Positions 7,618-10,186 of a stretch of DNA of 10,186 nucleotides are shown here, piece after piece; positions within the stretch are counted from its first letter, which is position 1; each line of letters starts with the position of its first letter. Location: NCBI GenBank assembly GCA_029232285.1, contig JAOXFI010000070.1, positions 1-10,186 on the forward strand. The letters run 5' to 3'. This stretch comes from Agmasoma carcini (nom. nud.). Lineage: Eukaryota; Microsporidia; Thelohaniidae. A model generated the notes under the pieces. That model searched no databases. It was not told the DNA's origin and was given only the letters and a program-made list of their open reading frames with translations. The position numbers were made by a program, and so were the translations under genes.

Positions 7618-7977
7618 GGCAATAACAAGGGCACGAGAAATTTTTTTTAAAAAAATGATTAAATGAAATTGAGATTATTAGTATGGGTATTTTAATAATA
7701 AAACATTATAACAAATAATATTGAAGATTATTACTACAGAAGTATAAAAATATGAAATTTTATAAATTGTGAATATTGACATTTAATAGACAAAAATTGA
7801 GCATGTTTTAATTAAAATAATTTGGGTTTTAGAAAATGTTAAATATGGACCAAGATTTTCAAATTCTGAGAGTGTAAAACATGCTCAATTTTTGTCTATT
7901 AAGTGTCAAAATTTCATATTTTTATACTTTAAAATTATTTAAATTTTATATCTTTTTATATGCCCTTGTTATTATCC
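7618..7977. mobile_element. MITE-like element with 13-base terminal inverted repeats and a long internal hairpin
   Basis: AATAACAAGGGCA at 7621-7633 is repeated exactly in inverse at 7961-7973. The similarity fades outward: TTGAAGGC faces TTGAGGAT, and all three differences are transitions. Inside is a second, longer inverted repeat at 7741-7928. The ends are about 353 bases apart and no coding capacity is seen, which fits a non-autonomous DNA transposon or MITE. It lies between two Merlin transposase remnants that could have moved it, but I could not match its ends to theirs and see no clear target-site duplication. The exact ends are uncertain. Confidence 0.6.
7741..7928. repeat. Long inverted repeat, 54 paired bases, 64-base loop
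   Basis: The left arm has two blocks, 7741-7761 and 7778-7810. They match the reverse complement of 7908-7928 (21 of 21 bases) and 7875-7907 (32 of 33 bases). The left arm carries 16 extra bases (7762-7777) between its blocks that the right arm lacks. The loop is 7811-7874. Pairing this exact cannot be chance even in AT-rich DNA. It could form a cruciform or, if transcribed, a long hairpin RNA. Confidence 0.9.
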
Positions 7978-8327
7978 TCAATCAGATAAAGTTCATATTT
8001 TTTTCTCAAAATTGTAATTTCTGTTTACAATTGGTATAATAGCTTAAAATTATATATTTTAAATGCATTTTTGGCTCTAATTTGAATATGCAGTCTCATA
8101 TGAAAAAAAATATCTAAAGATGAACAGCTTTATAATACTTTTGTATAAATGTTTACAATAAAAATATATATTTGTAACACACAATTATAATAAATTTATA
8201 CAAATATTATGTAATTTGATCGATTTTTAATATTTTGTACAGATTAAATGAATTCGGATATTAGAGTATCTTATAAGTAAATAATAACAAATAATTATTA
8301 TAAATATTTATTTATATAAGCAAATTC
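7978..8327. other. AT-rich tract before the rightmost transposase remnant, no gene seen
   Basis: This tract of about 350 bases shows no conserved protein block or RNA gene. It contains an 11-base inverted repeat, TTTGTATAAAT at 8140-8150 and ATTTATACAAA at 8194-8204. It may include the 5' non-coding end of the transposon whose remnant begins at 8328. Confidence 0.45.
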
Positions 8328-9285
8328 ATGAAAGCGATTGAACTTTTTAAAAATATTAGTGACGAGATCAAAACAATTGAGTTATTAATGAGGCATGGTC
8401 TAATAGATGAAGCAAGCAAATGATATCGTTGTGGGGTGACTTACGGGAAGTTAAAAGAAAAAAATGGAAATGTTATGTTGGCATTGAGGTGTAGAAATTA
8501 AAACTGTCAAACCTATTGCTCATACAATATAGCAAAACAATTCTTTTTGAATATATATGATAGTAAACATCAAGATTGTCAAATATTGGAATTGGTTTTT
8601 TACTTTAAGACAGAAATGCCATATAGAACGATCCAGTAATTAATTGGCATAAGTAGTGACACAATTTGTAATTGGTTCAAATATTTTGTGGGGTTTGATC
8701 AGAAATAATATGAACTACATATAAGATGTTGGTTACTATAGAACACCTGTTCAAATAGACAAATTCAAGTTTGTGGGTAGAAGAAAGAGTAGCAGAGGTT
8801 GCTTATTACGTGTGATGAACCAGCAGACTTGATTGGTCGTGAAGTAAATGCAATAAACAGTAAGAATTTTGGATATAGAGTCAATAGTCCTTGGGGGCTT
8901 GGTTCAATTGAAGAATATGATTGTAAGTATTTTATGTTGAAAGAAGGAATAGACTTTCATTAATACCTATTTTACAAATAGAAGTGAAAAAGTTCGGTTA
9001 TATTTTCGGACGAATGGCGAACTAATTCAAATCTAAAGGATCCTAATCATGTGCATAATACCGTCAATCCCTAATCTAACTATGCCAGCCTACTAAGTTG
9101 TTCACATATTCAGGCCATTGAAAGATCGTGGTTAGATAGTAAAATCAAAATCTTAAAAAATGAGATATGTAACACTAATAATATTTCAGTATCATCTATA
9201 TTTAATATACTGGAAGAGATAAAATAGACAGCATAGTGATGTCTTCATGGCCTTTCTTTAGAATATAAAGGAATTAAACCAATAA
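8328..9285 (+). pseudogene. Degraded Merlin / IS1016-type DDE transposase, KF-GRRK subfamily, near full length
   Basis: This is the longest of the four remnants, about 320 codon positions, close to an expected Merlin length. ATG at 8328 begins MKAIELFKNISDEIKTIE, followed by an in-frame TGA at 8421. A Cys-containing region follows (YRCGVTYGKLKEKNGNVM, then LRCRN and NCQTYCSYNIAKQF). VQIDKFKF and GRRKSSRGC carry the first catalytic Asp (8758-8760) in a shifted frame. The original frame resumes with SPWGLGSIEEYDCKYFMLK. IFSDEWRTNSNLKDPNHVHN carries the second Asp (9009-9011). HIQAIERSWLDSKIKILK carries the third acidic residue, Glu at 9120-9122. The C-terminal SDVFMAFL and NIKELNQ need another shift. 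The catalytic triad is still visible, but at least eight stops and two or more frameshifts make it inactive. The Glu after the first Asp reads Lys. I found no terminal repeats with confidence. Confidence 0.87.
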
Positions 9286-10186
9286 GAATTCGATTCTAAA
9301 CCCATTTTATTTTTTAAAATATTGAGCGTTCAATAAACACCATTGTATGCTTTTATATGGTTGTAATTGGTCAAAATGTTCAGAAATTTCAAGCTTATAT
9401 ATATTATTTAAGTTTCTTTAAAATCACATATCTAAACAACGCTCGTTTTTTATATAATAAAAATTATCTTATCCTTTTAACTAAAACTTATTTTACTTTA
9501 TTAAATATGATATAAATGCTTCATAATGCCTCAAAATGACTACTTTTATGTGATTGTAATATAAAACCTTTAGTAGAACAATAAAACAAAAATAATTACT
9601 TAGCCAAAGACTGCTGAATTTTGACAAATTAGTAAGATTATAAACAAAAACACATGCTTTTAAACAATATTGTAATCTTTAAATTTAATAAACATAGTTA
9701 TAAATGTTTTTAATATGTTTCGAGTATAATAATATAATCTAAAAACTTTTAAGTTAAAGATGACCGAGAGAAATTATAAACTTATAATAAAATAATATTT
9801 GACACAAACACATTAAAATTTCAATTAAAAATACACTAGTCTATGTTTCAAGTATTATTTTTTTGTTTTATATACATATGATTCAATATAAACAAGTTTG
9901 CATCTTATTATGACATCATATTGTACTTACGTGTCAAAATAAAAATATGGTTTAAGATTTTTTAATAAAATATGTAAAGTTATGCTTAAATATGGTATCA
10001 TATATATAAACTTATGACTGAATAAGAGTAGATAATCATTATTTATTAAAACCAGCACATCAAACATTTTAAGATTATTAATACAACTAAAATTTTTTAA
10101 TTATTTTACAAAAACATCTTTCTCATCTTAAATTTTTTAAATTAAAAATCTAAGATGAAGTAGATTAATCATGGGAGATAGTTCAA
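9286..10186. other. Long AT-rich intergenic tract, no gene seen
   Basis: About 900 bases with dense stops on both strands, no recognisable protein block, and no tRNA or rRNA feature that I can see. The longest unbroken minus-strand stretch after an ATG is a 46-codon hydrophobic frame near 9940-10080, too short to call a gene. An ATG at 10171 opens the last few codons of the window and cannot be judged. Confidence 0.5.
10123..10158. repeat. Short hairpin, 15-base arms
   Basis: TCATCTTAAATTTTT at 10123-10137 pairs with AAAAATCTAAGATGA at 10144-10158, 14 of 15 positions, around a 6-base loop. The non-A/T bases at its outer end make it more than a simple AT palindrome. It could be a decayed transposon end, a small MITE remnant or a transcript hairpin. 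Nothing beside it decides. Confidence 0.5.

Noticed and set aside
9322..9450. AACGCTC inverted pair after the rightmost transposase remnant as terminal repeats
   Set aside because: Only seven bases match, and both copies lie on the same side of the remnant, so they cannot bracket the element.
9940..10080. A 46-codon hydrophobic minus-strand frame containing KPYFYFDT, vaguely like TPYFYFGG of the 272-aa membrane protein
   Set aside because: The match is five residues in hydrophobic, low-complexity sequence, and the frame is too short to support a paralogue fragment.
10171..10186. ATG at the right edge as the start of a new gene
   Set aside because: Only five codons are visible, with no supporting context.

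Overview
The window looks like nuclear DNA of a microsporidian, probably one with an expanded genome. The evidence is a very AT-rich sequence, short intron-free genes a few tens of bases apart on the left, a shortened but unmistakable eukaryotic 26S proteasome subunit (Rpn2), and AATAAA-type signals overlapping or just after stop codons. A CC also lies at or just before several start codons, as in the C-rich start signals described for microsporidia. The genus cannot be read from the sequence.

Left half (1-4678), gene-dense: four leftward genes lie in a row. They are the beginning of a gene that leaves the window (1-109), a 272-residue multi-pass membrane protein (131-949), a 214-residue multi-pass membrane protein (1154-1798), and RPN2 (1840-4224). 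RPN2 shares a 76-base divergent promoter with a rightward gene for a small, charged, helical protein (4301-4678). The two membrane proteins and the small protein belong to no family I recognise.

Right half (4679-10186), gene-poor: no intact gene is visible. I find remains of four separate transposases of the Merlin / IS1016-IS1595 (ISXO2-like) DDE superfamily, recognised by joining homologous blocks across frames: 4976-5790 (-), 5890-6425 (+), 6725-7500 (-) and 8328-9285 (+). They belong to at least three subfamilies, and all are broken by stops and frameshifts. Between the last two is a non-coding element of about 353 bases (7621-7973) with perfect 13-base terminal inverted repeats and a long internal hairpin, like a MITE. 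The tract 9286-10186 holds only AT-rich sequence and a short hairpin.

The left side therefore carries housekeeping and lineage-specific genes at normal microsporidian density, and the right side is a graveyard of DNA transposons. The decay has a theme. Five expected glutamate codons in conserved transposase motifs now read lysine, each explained by one G-to-A change, which points to directional C:G to T:A mutation.
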